From: Herbaspirillum sp. alder98
Lineage (GTDB): Bacteria > Pseudomonadota > Gammaproteobacteria > Burkholderiales > Burkholderiaceae_D
DNA: 64,000 nt
Assembly (NCBI RefSeq): GCF_020179755.1
Contig: NZ_JAIUCY010000008.1
Location: forward strand, 152,788-216,787
Direction: 5' to 3'
Shown: positions 7,508 through 16,185 of the stretch, one piece after another
Layout: every line of letters starts with the position of its first letter
Position numbering within the stretch: the stretch's first letter is position 1
Position numbers and translations under genes: made by a program
Notes under the pieces: model-generated
Seen by the model: the letters and a program-made list of their open reading frames with translations, nothing else
What the model was told of the DNA's origin: nothing
The model's database searches: none

Positions 7508-7750
7508 TCAGGCATTGCCGGCATGGCCCAGCATGATGTGGTCGACATAGTGCCTGGCTTCATCCATGCCGGCCAGTTCGGCGGCGCGGCTGGTGCGGTA
7601 GACATGGAAGGGGTCGGTGATGTGCGGCAGCAAGGTCGTCGCTCCCTTGACCACTGAGAGCGCATCGACCGCCCAGCCAAGACGATCGTGTATGCACGTC
7701 ACATGCAATTCGTATTCCTTGTAGTTGGAAACGCGCTCATATTGCTCCAT
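7508..7750 (-). CDS. Conserved-looking small protein of unknown function
   Basis: 80 residues starting MEQYERVSNYKEYELHVTCIHD, with GAGGTG just upstream of the ATG. The frame stays open far upstream, but only because it runs antisense to the SRPBCC gene. The sequence has no signal peptide or membrane helix. The N-terminal third could form a short beta sheet (YELHVTCIHDRLGWAVDALSVV). I do not recognise a family. It is transcribed away from the SRPBCC gene and ends with HIMLGHAGNA. Confidence 0.55.
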   Translation of the reverse strand: MEQYERVSNYKEYELHVTCIHDRLGWAVDALSVVKGATTLLPHITDPFHVYRTSRAAELAGMDEARHYVDHIMLGHAGNA

Positions 7751-7960
7751 GATGCACCTCGCAGGTGGTCGACAATGATGGCAGTGCGGTGGGGGAGAAA
7801 TGCGGGAAGCCGGAGGGCGCTGCCGGACTTTAAGCATAGCAAACAGCAGCGCTTCTTCAAGCTCGGCAGCCTGCGTCGTCCATAAATGCTTCAGGGCAAA
7901 CATGTCCTGTGGCATCTTGTCATATCGGGAACAACATTTACTTAACAAAAGGATGGATTC

Positions 7961-8473
7961 ATGGCTGAAAGACTTTCTGCGCCGTTCGTCATCGAGCGCA
8001 CTTTTGCCGCGCCTCGCGCGCTGGTATACGCCGCGCTCACCGAAGCCCGGCACCTGGGTCAATGGATGGCGCCGGCCGGCATGGAGATCACGCAGTGTAA
8101 CGTCGATGCCCGTCCCGACGGCGTATTTCATTACGCCATGAAGGCACGCGGCTTTGCCGCCGCGCCCACGATGTGGGGCAAGTGGACCTTTCGCGAACTG
8201 GATGCGCCGCAACGCCTGGTGGTGGTGGTGCAGTTCAGCGATGCCGACGGCGGCGTTACCCGCCATCCGCTGGCGGCGCAATGGCCGCTGCTGACGCTGT
8301 CGACTACCACGCTCACCGAAACGGCGGGCAGCACCGTGATGCATGTCGAGTGGCGCGCCCTCGATGCCGATGCCGGTGAGGAAGCCATCTTCAACGCATC
8401 GCACGCAGCCATGACGATGGGATGGCGAGCGACGATGGATGTGCTGGACAGCTATTTGCAGCAACAGAAATAA
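7961..8473 (+). CDS. SRPBCC/AHSA1-domain protein
   Basis: 170 residues with the usual START-like opening (FVIERTFAAPRALVYAALTEARHLGQWMAPAGM) and closing segment (HAAMTMGWRATMDVLDSYL) of the Activator of Hsp90 ATPase homologue 1-like family. The middle has the alternating strands MWGKWTFREL and RLVVVVQFSDADGG. Bacterial members bind hydrophobic ligands and their roles are mostly unknown; some sit beside ArsR-type regulators, but none is seen here. AAGGATGG precedes the ATG. Cytoplasmic and probably monocistronic: it is flanked by a divergent gene and a repeat element. Confidence 0.85.
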   Translation: MAERLSAPFVIERTFAAPRALVYAALTEARHLGQWMAPAGMEITQCNVDARPDGVFHYAMKARGFAAAPTMWGKWTFRELDAPQRLVVVVQFSDADGGVTRHPLAAQWPLLTLSTTTLTETAGSTVMHVEWRALDADAGEEAIFNASHAAMTMGWRATMDVLDSYLQQQK

Positions 8474-8503
8474 GGATTGGTCTCGTCGCTACGTCACATG
8501 AGT

Positions 8504-8635
8504 CACTGGATCCCGGCATTCGCCGGGACGACTGCGGTTTAGTGCGTCGTCCTGGAAAGTCAGGACCCAGCGTCTTTCGTCGCATGTCCACCCGCTACGT
8601 AAGCTGCTGGGTCCCTGCCTGCACAGGGACGACGG
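8504..8635. repeat. REP/BIME-like palindromic repeat, one partial and one full unit
   Basis: A right-half fragment (CACTGGATCCCGGCATTCGC onward, 8504-8532) precedes a full unit (8546-8635). The full unit begins GTCGTCCTGGAAAGTCAGGA and ends GGGTCCCTGCC...GGGACGACGG. The ends are inverted (GTCGTC...GACGAC), with inner hairpins. It belongs to the same family as the 116-bp tandem array at 19721-20563 and lies between two genes transcribed rightward. Confidence 0.8.
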
Positions 8636-8771
8636 TCGACTGCCGTCCCGACTGCGAGCGCATAAGAACATACGAATTCATTCGTTCAGCGAAATTTTCT
8701 CCGTGCCTATACTGGCTCGCAGCATGTCGCCCGGCATGTCTTGCAACGGTTGGCACAGGAGAAAGACCGGC

Positions 8772-9851
8772 ATGAGATCGGATCGCAGGAGTTTGCTCAA
8801 ACACGTCGCCATCGGTAGCGCAGCGCTGCTGACTTTTCCACTCCATGCCGCCGGCGCGCGGCCCACGATTATTCGTATCGGCGTGGCCCAGCAGGGCATC
8901 GGCAATCCACCCACTTTTTCCGGCAGTTCGGCTGCGGTGGCCAATGCCAAGGGCTGGATCGAAGACGAATTCAAGGCCGACGGCATCAAGATCGAGTGGT
9001 TCTTCTTCAAGGGGGCAGGGCCGGCGGTCAATGAAGCATTGACCAACCAGCAACTCGACTTTGCTTTCCAGGGCGACCTGCCCTCCATCGTGGCCCGATC
9101 GGCCGGGCTCAAGACCAAGCTGGTGCTGGCTACCGGCGTGCGCTCCAATATCTACCTGGCGGTGCCGCCCGATTCGCCCATCCAGTCGGTGAAAGACCTG
9201 CAAGGCAAGCGCGTGGCCATCTTCAAAGGCACCAATGCCCAACTGCCGATCAACCGCGTGCTCGAAGCCAATGGCCTGAAGGAACGCGACCTGCGCTCGA
9301 TCAACCTGGACCAGGCCACCACCCTGGCCGCGCTTTCCACCAAGGACATCGACGCCGCATTCGGCAATATCAATCTTTTGCGCCTGCGCGACAAGAATGC
9401 CGCGCGCATCGTCTTTACCAGCAAGGGCCAGTCGCCGGTCTTCACGACCCAGTCACATGTGCTGGTGACGGAACAATTCGAACAGCAGTATCCCGAGATC
9501 ACGGCGCGGGTGGTGAAGACTTTCGTCAAGACCGCAAAATGGGCCTCGGACGAAGTCAATCGCGAAGAGGTGTTACGGCTATGGGCGCGCGCCGGCACTC
9601 CCTATGAACACTGGCGCGAGGACTACGACGGCCAGCCGCTGAGGGTGCGCATCAATCCTAACTTCGACCCCTTCCTGGTGGCGCGCTACAAGGACTCGGT
9701 CGAGCAGGCTTATCGTCTCAAACTGAGTCGATCGCGCTTCGAGGTCGAACAATGGATCGACCAGCGCTACCTGAAGGCAGCGCTCAAGGAATTGAACCTG
9801 GAAAACTACTGGCCGGTCTTCCAGCCCAACGGCAAGATCCTGGGGACCTGA
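8772..9851 (+). CDS. Sulfonate-type ABC transporter, periplasmic binding protein (SsuA/TauA family)
   Basis: 359 residues. The chosen ATG has AGGAGA upstream and gives an N-terminus with a twin-arginine-like signal (RSDRRSLLKHVAIGSAALLTF). The mature protein begins TIIRIGVAQQGIGNPP and has the SsuA-type body (VKDLQGKRVAIFKGTNAQLPINRVLEANGL, then DIDAAFG). This family delivers alkanesulfonates, taurine or related organosulfur compounds to the inner-membrane permease. It is first in a six-gene operon with permeases, ATPase, a TauD-like dioxygenase and an FMN monooxygenase, which supports a sulfur-scavenging role. The exact ligand is unknown. Confidence 0.88.
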   Translation: MRSDRRSLLKHVAIGSAALLTFPLHAAGARPTIIRIGVAQQGIGNPPTFSGSSAAVANAKGWIEDEFKADGIKIEWFFFKGAGPAVNEALTNQQLDFAFQGDLPSIVARSAGLKTKLVLATGVRSNIYLAVPPDSPIQSVKDLQGKRVAIFKGTNAQLPINRVLEANGLKERDLRSINLDQATTLAALSTKDIDAAFGNINLLRLRDKNAARIVFTSKGQSPVFTTQSHVLVTEQFEQQYPEITARVVKTFVKTAKWASDEVNREEVLRLWARAGTPYEHWREDYDGQPLRVRINPNFDPFLVARYKDSVEQAYRLKLSRSRFEVEQWIDQRYLKAALKELNLENYWPVFQPNGKILGT

Positions 9852-9854
9852 TCC

Positions 9855-10697
9855 ATGCGCGCGCAACCCGCAGCTCTGACAGCGCCGCCGGCGCCACTGA
9901 ACAGGTCGAATCATCGCAGCGCCTACACGGCGTTTTTCAGGAAGTCGGCGTCATTCTGGCTGGCCCTGCCGTTTCCCCTGGGCCTGTTGCTGTTATGGGC
10001 CCTTGCCGCGCAACAGGGCTGGGTGGCGCCGCAGGTCTTGCCGTCGCCGCAGGCGGTGCTGGCGACCTTCACCGAACTGATCCAGTCCGGTGAACTGTTC
10101 GATAACCTGAAGATCAGTTTTTTGCGGGTCGTGCTCGGCTTCGGCGTGGGTGTGGCGGGTGGCTTGCTGCTGGGCGTGGCGATGGGCTTGTCGCCCCTGT
10201 TCAAGGATTATTTCTATCCCTTCTTCAAGGCCTTCAGCCAGGTGCCGGTGCTGGGATGGCTGCCGTTGCTGATGCTGCTGGTCGGCATCGACGAAGCGCT
10301 CAAGATCATCCTGATTGCCAAGGCCGCGCTGGTCCCGATTGCCGTCAATACCTACAAGGGCATCGAGAACGTTCCGGCGCGTTATGTCGACGTCGCCCGG
10401 GTGCTGCGTTTCTCGCGCTGGCAACTGCTGTGGCGGGTGATTTTTCCAGCAGCGCTGCCGCCGATCTGGAACGGCGTGCGCTACGGCTTTACCCATGCCT
10501 GGCTGGCGCTGGTGGTGGTCGAATTGCTGGCATCCTCGGAAGGCCTGGGCTACATGATCGTTTTCGGTCGCCAGTTATTTCAGCTCGACGTGGTGATCGC
10601 CGCAGTCGTGGTGGTGGGCGTGGTCGGTTACCTGGGGGACCAGGTGCTGGCGCGCATCGAAGTGATCCTGCTCGGCTGGCGCCGCAGTGGATTTTAA
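9855..10697 (+). CDS. ABC transporter permease, sulfonate/taurine type (first)
   Basis: 280 residues with about six membrane helices. The EAA-type coupling loop (IENVPARYVDVARVLRFSRWQLLWRVIFPAALPPIWNGVRYG) is typical of SsuC/TauC permeases. The gene starts 3 bp after the binding protein gene. Having two permease genes in one operon, each with its own EAA loop, points to a heterodimeric membrane channel; SsuC and TauC usually work as homodimers. The N-terminus is long and cytoplasmic (MRAQPAALTAPPAPLNRSNHRS) and may begin slightly later than annotated. Confidence 0.88.
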   Translation: MRAQPAALTAPPAPLNRSNHRSAYTAFFRKSASFWLALPFPLGLLLLWALAAQQGWVAPQVLPSPQAVLATFTELIQSGELFDNLKISFLRVVLGFGVGVAGGLLLGVAMGLSPLFKDYFYPFFKAFSQVPVLGWLPLLMLLVGIDEALKIILIAKAALVPIAVNTYKGIENVPARYVDVARVLRFSRWQLLWRVIFPAALPPIWNGVRYGFTHAWLALVVVELLASSEGLGYMIVFGRQLFQLDVVIAAVVVVGVVGYLGDQVLARIEVILLGWRRSGF

Positions 10698-10706
10698 GGA
10701 GCCGTC

Positions 10707-11507
10707 ATGCGCCAGGAAGATCGAATCGATCGTCACCCGATACCCAGGGCATTGCGCGGGTGGGTCCTGCCGTTGGGGCTGGTGTTCTTGTGGTGGCTTG
10801 CCGCCTATAACAATTGGTCGACGTCGCCATTGCTGGTGCCACCCGCCAAGGTGTGGGACACCGCCGTGCAGCAGTTGCTCAGCGGCGACCTGGCGCGCGC
10901 CCTGTATGCCAGCGTGCGACGTGACCTGATCGGTCTGGCCATCGGCGTGTCGGCGGGCTTGGTGTTCGGCACCGCCTTCGGTCTGTCGCGCCTGTTCGAG
11001 CGCATGATCGGACCAAGCTTTCATACGGTGAAGCAGATATCGCTGTTTGCGTGGATTCCCTTGCTGTCGGTCTGGTTCGGCCTGGGCGACGCCGCCAAGG
11101 TGGCTTTCCTGTCGCTGGCCGCATTCTTCCCGGTGGTCCTCAATACCTTCGAAGGCATACGCAGCGTGCCGGGCGAATTGATCGAAGCCGCCCGCGTGCT
11201 GAAATTCACCCGCGTGCAATGGCTTACCAAACTGGTCTTGCCGGCGGCGGCGCCCTCCATCCTGGCCGGTTTTCACCTGGCGCTGGTGTATGCCTGGCTG
11301 GCCACGCTGGGCGCCGAGTATCTGCTGGTGTCGGGGCAGGGCATCGGCAACACCATGATCGATGGTCGCGAGCTGTTCCTGATGGACCTGGTGATCTTCG
11401 GCGTGATCGTGGTCGGCTTCGTCGGCTTTGCATTGAACTGGCTGGCCGCCAGGCTCGAAACGCGCCTGCTGGCGTGGCGCGGCCGCTCGGTGGCGCAATT
11501 CCAATAA
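10707..11507 (+). CDS. ABC transporter permease, sulfonate/taurine type (second)
   Basis: 266 residues, homologous to the preceding permease. It has five to six hydrophobic segments and the coupling loop GIRSVPGELIEAARVLKFTRVQWLTKLVLPAAAPSILAGFHLAL. AAGGAG precedes the ATG, 9 bp after the previous stop. The two permeases differ enough to be old paralogues rather than a recent duplication. They should pair to form the inner-membrane path fed by the binding protein of the same operon. Confidence 0.88.
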   Translation: MRQEDRIDRHPIPRALRGWVLPLGLVFLWWLAAYNNWSTSPLLVPPAKVWDTAVQQLLSGDLARALYASVRRDLIGLAIGVSAGLVFGTAFGLSRLFERMIGPSFHTVKQISLFAWIPLLSVWFGLGDAAKVAFLSLAAFFPVVLNTFEGIRSVPGELIEAARVLKFTRVQWLTKLVLPAAAPSILAGFHLALVYAWLATLGAEYLLVSGQGIGNTMIDGRELFLMDLVIFGVIVVGFVGFALNWLAARLETRLLAWRGRSVAQFQ

Positions 11508-11522
11508 CACCAAGGAGTCAGC

Positions 11523-12362
11523 ATGGCGCAAGCCGGTACGCTGGAAATCCAGCATCTGAGTAAATCGTATCCGGTCAAGGGCGGCCAACTGGCCGTGCTG
11601 GAAGATGTGACGCTCAACATCGAACCCGGCGAATTCGTCAGCATCGTCGGCACCAGCGGTTGCGGCAAGTCGACCTTGCTGCGCCTGATCGTCGGCCTGG
11701 AAGATCAATACCAGGGGCAGGTCCTGCTGGATGGTGAGCGCATCGTCGGCACCAGCCTGCGGCGCGGCATCGTGTTCCAGGAGCACCGGCTGTTTCCGTG
11801 GCTGACCGTAGAAGGCAATATCGAACTCGGCCTGCTCAACGCCAGGCAGACGCCGGCGCAGAAGCGCGAGGCCGTGCGCGAGCACATCGCGCTGGTCGGC
11901 CTGCAGGGCTTCGAAAAGTCTTATCCGCATCAATTGTCGGGTGGCATGGCGCAGCGGGTGGCGATTGCCCGGGCGCTGGTCAGCAAGCCTGAGATCCTGT
12001 TGCTCGATGAACCGTTCGGCGCGCTAGACGCCATGACCCGCGCCTATCTGCAGCAAGAGCTGCATCGCCTGTGGCAAGCCGAAGGCATCACCATGATCCT
12101 GGTCACGCACGATGTCGAGGAAGCGGTCTACCTGGGCAACAAGGTGGTGGTGATGGAGCCGCGCCCGGGGCGCATACGACGCATCGTACCGGTGGAACTG
12201 TCGCATCCCCGCGAGCGGGCCGGCACCGCCTTTGCGAGCGTCAAGCAGCGGGTGCTGGCCGAGTTCTCGCACGATGGCGCCAGCCTGGCCGAAGCACCGC
12301 TCAAGCCGGACTTGCCGCCCGCCACGCAGATCGTGCCGGCACTATGGCAATTCGCGGTATGA
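11523..12362 (+). CDS. ABC transporter ATP-binding protein, sulfonate/nitrate type
   Basis: 279 residues with Walker A GTSGCGKST near residue 45, signature LSGGMAQRVAIARAL, and Walker B ILLLDEPFGALDAMTR followed by the switch His (VTHDVEEAV). This is the SsuB/TauB pattern. It energises the two permeases encoded just upstream. Its C-terminal extension of about 60 residues after the ABC core (ERAGTAFASVKQRVLAEF...) is common in this family. AAGGAG lies seven bases before the ATG. A 138-bp gene-free spacer with no recognised signal separates it from the dioxygenase gene. Confidence 0.9.
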   Translation: MAQAGTLEIQHLSKSYPVKGGQLAVLEDVTLNIEPGEFVSIVGTSGCGKSTLLRLIVGLEDQYQGQVLLDGERIVGTSLRRGIVFQEHRLFPWLTVEGNIELGLLNARQTPAQKREAVREHIALVGLQGFEKSYPHQLSGGMAQRVAIARALVSKPEILLLDEPFGALDAMTRAYLQQELHRLWQAEGITMILVTHDVEEAVYLGNKVVVMEPRPGRIRRIVPVELSHPRERAGTAFASVKQRVLAEFSHDGASLAEAPLKPDLPPATQIVPALWQFAV

Positions 12363-12500
12363 ACAGGTCGCCCGATAGCGGCAGTGCGTTGGCCGGTGCC
12401 GATGTCACCGTCGCCACACCTCGGTGCCAGCGCTGCTGGCCAGGTCTGTCCAACCGCCCGACGTTGCCCCCGAATCGTCCCACCCAACAAGGAGATAGCC

Positions 12501-13424
12501 ATGCCTGAAAACCTGCTCGAACTGCAACCGGTCGCCGGTCGTATCGGCGCCGAGGTGCGCAATGTACGTTTGTCCGCAGCGCTGGAGCCGGCCACGTTCG
12601 CGGCCATCCGCGCCGCACTGTTGCGGCACAAGGTCCTGTTTTTCCGGGGCCAGCAGCATCTCGACGATAGCGGCCAGGAAGGTTTCGCCAAGCTGTGGGG
12701 TGAATTGGTGGCGCATCCGACGGTGCCGGTGCGGGATGGCACCGGCTATCTGCTGGAACTCGATTCCGAGCATGGCGGTCGTGCCAATTCGTGGCACACC
12801 GACGTTACCTTCGACCTGGCCTATCCCCAGGCGTCGATCCTGCGGGCAGTCGAGATCCCGGCGGCCGGTGGCGACACCGTCTGGGCCAATACCGCCCAGG
12901 CCTATCTCGATCTGCCGGCGCCACTGCGGCAGTTGGCCGATCAGCTGTGGGCCCTGCACACCAACGATTATGACTACGCTGCGCGCTTCAATACCGATGC
13001 GGCAGGCCTGAAGCGCTACCGTGAAATATTCACCTCGACCATCTATGAAACCGAGCATCCGGTGGTGCGCGTGCATCCCGAGACCGGCGAGCGCACGCTG
13101 GTGCTGGGTCATTTCGTCAAGAAATTGCTGGGACTGCCCACCAGCGACTCCGATCATCTGCTGCAATTGCTGGCCAGCTACGTGACCCGGCTGGAAAACA
13201 CCGTGCGCTGGCGCTGGTCGGTGGGTGACGTCGTCATCTGGGACAACCGCGCCACCCAGCACTACGCCATCAATGACTATGGCGACCAGCGCCGCGTGGT
13301 GAGGCGGGTGACCGTGGCCGGCGACATACCGGTATCGGTCGATGGTCGCACCAGCCTGTCGCGCAGCGAGCGGCGCCAGGCGGCTGAAGCCGTGCGTGCC
13401 CCAGAACAGGCATTGGCATCATGA
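12501..13424 (+). CDS. TauD/TfdA-family Fe(II)/2-oxoglutarate dioxygenase
   Basis: 307 residues. The iron ligands are visible as H99-x-D101 (NSWHTDVTF) and distal H254 (NRATQHYAINDYGDQRRVVRRV), with the 2-oxoglutarate-binding Arg in the last segment. The family oxidises taurine, alkyl sulfates or aryloxyacids with 2-oxoglutarate and O2; the adjacent transporter makes an organosulfur substrate most likely. AAGGAGA lies just before the ATG, which is why this start was preferred over in-frame codons up to 117 bp upstream. Its stop overlaps the start of the next gene (ATGA), so the two are translationally coupled. Confidence 0.88.
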   Translation: MPENLLELQPVAGRIGAEVRNVRLSAALEPATFAAIRAALLRHKVLFFRGQQHLDDSGQEGFAKLWGELVAHPTVPVRDGTGYLLELDSEHGGRANSWHTDVTFDLAYPQASILRAVEIPAAGGDTVWANTAQAYLDLPAPLRQLADQLWALHTNDYDYAARFNTDAAGLKRYREIFTSTIYETEHPVVRVHPETGERTLVLGHFVKKLLGLPTSDSDHLLQLLASYVTRLENTVRWRWSVGDVVIWDNRATQHYAINDYGDQRRVVRRVTVAGDIPVSVDGRTSLSRSERRQAAEAVRAPEQALAS

Positions 13425-14788
13425 GCGGCCCGCGCAAGCAACTGAAGCTGGGCGCGTTTGTCATGGCCACGGGCCATCACGTGGCCGGTTGGCGGCATGC
13501 GGGGGCCCAACCCGATGCCGGGCAGAATATCGCGCATTATCGGCAGATCGCCCAGACCGCGGAGCGCGCCAGGTTCGATGCCTTGTTCCTGGCCGACGGC
13601 GTAGCCATTCGCGCCCACGACCAGGAAACCTTGCATCGCACCGCACGCGCGGCCTCGTTCGAGCCGTTGACCCTGCTGTCGGCCTTGTCACAGGTCACCG
13701 AAAATATCGGCCTGGTGGCGACCGTGTCGACCACCTATAACGAGCCGTACCACGTGGCCCGCAAGTTCGCCTCGCTCGACCATCTGAGCCATGGCCGGGC
13801 CGGCTGGAATGTGGTTACTTCCTGGTCCGAGCACGAAGCGCAGAACTTCAATCTTGATCGGCATCCCGAACATGGCGCCCGTTACGAGCGCGCCGAGGAA
13901 TTCGTCGATGTAGTGCGTGGCCTGTGGGACAGCTGGGAGGATGACGCCTTTCGCTACGACCAGCAGCAGGGCGTGCTGTTCGATCCCGACAAGCTGCACA
14001 CGATTCATCATCGCGGCAAGCATTTTGCAGTCAAGGGTCCGTTGAATGTGGCGCGTCCGGTGCAGGGGCATCCGGTGATCGTGCAGGCCGGTTCTTCCGA
14101 CGCCGGCCAGGACCTGGCGGCCCGCACGGCCGAGGTGATCTTTACCGCCCAGCAATCGTTGCAGGACGCGCAGGCCTTCTACAGCAGTCTCAAATCGCGC
14201 ATGGAGCGTTATGGTCGCGATCCCGACCAGTTGAAGATCATGCCGGGTGTTTTCCCGGTGGTGGGCCGCAGCCACAGCGAGGCGCAAGAGAAATATGAGG
14301 AGCTGCAATCGCTGATCCATCCCAGCGTCGGGGTGTCGATGCTGCAGCAGCACCTGGGCGGCATCGATCTGACCGGGTATCCGCTGGATGGGCCGCTGCC
14401 GGAGAACCTGAAAGAGCCCAACGGCACCAAGAGCCGTTTCCAGCTGGTCACGGCGCTGGCGCGGCGCGAGAACCTGACGCTGCGGCAGTTATACCTGCGG
14501 GTGGCCACCGCACGCGGGCACTGGTCGCTGTACGGCACGCCGGAAAGCATCGTCGATCAGCTGGAAGAATGGTTCACCAAGGGCGCTGCAGACGGCTTTA
14601 ACATCATGCCGCCGACCTTGCCGGGTGGGCTGGATGATTTCGTGGCGCTGGTGTTGCCCGAACTGCGCCGGCGCGGACTGTTCCGTACCGAATACGAGGG
14701 CCGCACCTTGCGCGAGAACCTGGGGCTGGCGCGACCGGCGCACCGGGTCTATCGACAGGATGAGCGGTGGGCGGGCAAGGTGGCGTGA
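13421..14788 (+). CDS. FMN-dependent monooxygenase, NtaA/SnaA/DmoA family
   Basis: 455 residues of the bacterial luciferase-like fold in its long NtaA/SnaA/DszA form. Supporting segments are FDALFLADG, the GLVATVSTTYNEPYHVARKFASLDHLSHGRAGWNVVTS core, and HPVIVQAGSSDAGQDLAARTAEVIFTAQ. These enzymes use reduced FMN and O2 to cleave C-S or C-N bonds (dimethyl sulfide, dibenzothiophene sulfone, nitrilotriacetate). They need a separate flavin reductase, and none is encoded in this operon or anywhere in the window. The gene overlaps the dioxygenase gene by 4 bp and is last in the operon. The substrate is not known. Confidence 0.88.
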   Translation: MSGPRKQLKLGAFVMATGHHVAGWRHAGAQPDAGQNIAHYRQIAQTAERARFDALFLADGVAIRAHDQETLHRTARAASFEPLTLLSALSQVTENIGLVATVSTTYNEPYHVARKFASLDHLSHGRAGWNVVTSWSEHEAQNFNLDRHPEHGARYERAEEFVDVVRGLWDSWEDDAFRYDQQQGVLFDPDKLHTIHHRGKHFAVKGPLNVARPVQGHPVIVQAGSSDAGQDLAARTAEVIFTAQQSLQDAQAFYSSLKSRMERYGRDPDQLKIMPGVFPVVGRSHSEAQEKYEELQSLIHPSVGVSMLQQHLGGIDLTGYPLDGPLPENLKEPNGTKSRFQLVTALARRENLTLRQLYLRVATARGHWSLYGTPESIVDQLEEWFTKGAADGFNIMPPTLPGGLDDFVALVLPELRRRGLFRTEYEGRTLRENLGLARPAHRVYRQDERWAGKVA

Positions 14789-14859
14789 CGCTCTGCAAAG
14801 CAATGCCGCCCAGGGGGCTTCGGGTATGATGTGGCGCTCGATCCCAACCGAAACCTAAA

Positions 14860-16185
14860 TTGACTGAAGAATTAAATCAGCCGCCCCGGGCTGATGAACA
14901 AGATTCCGGCTCTTTCGAGAGTTATTTTCGTGATCCCGCGCTGGCTGGCGAGTCCTCGCTCGCGTGGGGCGTGGGCCAGCGCCTGGATGTGCTGGACGCC
15001 TTGCGCGGCCTGTTGAGCGGCGGCCAGGCGGCGGCCCGCCTGCGGGTCTGGGCTTTTCTCGAGCTTGCCGCACAGCCGCAAGGGCGCTTGCAGCGCGAAG
15101 ACCTCAATCAGCTTTTCTACGCCCTCAAGCCCGAAGCGCTGGATGCGGTGCTCAAGCGGCTGCGCGAGCTCGCCCTGCTGGTATGGGACACCACCGCCCA
15201 GGATTACTGCCTGTCGCCGCTGGCGCAGCAGGTGCAGGCGCTGCTGGCGCCATTGACGCGTTCCGTGAGCGAAGACGACGACATGGCGTCGCTGCTGGCG
15301 CAGGTCGCCGGCGCTCAGGCCATGGGCTTGTCCGATGCCAGCCAGATCCGGCATCTGCATGCGCAACTGGCGCGCCTCTACGACGAATTTGCCGATGCCA
15401 TTGCCAGTGGCTCCGAAGCCCGCCTGCGCGAAGCGCAACCGCGTTTCGAACGCGCCCTGAAACTGGTGGGGCGCGCCGGCGAAGCGCTGACTGCACTGAT
15501 CCGCAGCGAACACGACGATGCCCGGCTGGAGCGCGAAGCCCGCGCCTTGGGCGGCGGCCAGGCGCGCCTGTTGTCGATGGCCAGCCAGTTCACGCGCGCC
15601 CTGCAACAGGCCGATCGCCAGCGGGTCACCCTCGGCAGCACCGGCGTGACCAGTACCGATGTGCGTCGCTGGCTGCAATCCCATGCCGACCTGTCGACGC
15701 TGCTGGGCGATGCGCTGTCGCTCGGCGTCAAGCCCATCTTTGTCAGCGGCCACGAGCTGGTCGACGTGGCCGAGGGCGAATTCGAGCGCGACCGGCCTGA
15801 TCTGCAACGTTCACAGGGCTTGCCACCCGCGGTGCAAGCCGCCACGGGCGAGTTGGAAACCCTGCGCATGCCGTTCGAGCTGGGGGCCCTGATCGATCAG
15901 CTGGCCGGACTCGGCGCCTTGCCCGACGGCCAGGCCTCGGCGCCGCAGCCACTCACGGACGTGGTACTGGGCGGGCGTTTTGCGCAGGCTGCGTACCGCA
16001 TGCAGTTACTGCCGTTGCTGGGCGACCGCCAGGCCCGGACCCTGAAAGGTCAGACCGGCGAGCTGGCGCGCTTGCCCTGGCAGACCGGCTTCCTGGCCGC
16101 GATCGAACAGGTTGATGATCCCCATGTCAGCGCGCTGAGTGCCGGCGCGCTGCATCCTGATATTTCCCGAGAATCCGATGAGTGA
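14860..16185 (+). CDS. Kleisin-like subunit of an SMC/MksBEF-type complex (inferred)
   Basis: 441 residues, mostly helical. The N-terminal 120 residues look like a winged-helix region (LRVWAFLELAAQPQGRLQREDLNQLFYALKPEALDAVLKRLRELALL), followed by a long helical bundle and a second helical domain near the C-terminus. The kleisin (MksF/JetA) role is inferred mainly from position: the first of three overlapping genes ending with an SMC ATPase. The only usable start is TTG at 14860, because an in-frame TGA sits at 14827 with no ATG or GTG between. A good -10 hexamer (TATGAT, 14825-14830) lies just upstream. The stop overlaps the next gene by 8 bp. Confidence 0.65.
   Translation: MTEELNQPPRADEQDSGSFESYFRDPALAGESSLAWGVGQRLDVLDALRGLLSGGQAAARLRVWAFLELAAQPQGRLQREDLNQLFYALKPEALDAVLKRLRELALLVWDTTAQDYCLSPLAQQVQALLAPLTRSVSEDDDMASLLAQVAGAQAMGLSDASQIRHLHAQLARLYDEFADAIASGSEARLREAQPRFERALKLVGRAGEALTALIRSEHDDARLEREARALGGGQARLLSMASQFTRALQQADRQRVTLGSTGVTSTDVRRWLQSHADLSTLLGDALSLGVKPIFVSGHELVDVAEGEFERDRPDLQRSQGLPPAVQAATGELETLRMPFELGALIDQLAGLGALPDGQASAPQPLTDVVLGGRFAQAAYRMQLLPLLGDRQARTLKGQTGELARLPWQTGFLAAIEQVDDPHVSALSAGALHPDISRESDE

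Noticed and set aside
10575..11933. 452-codon open frame on the - strand opposite the sulfonate permease and ATPase genes
   Set aside because: Antisense shadow, Gln/His/Arg-rich, with no recognisable domain.
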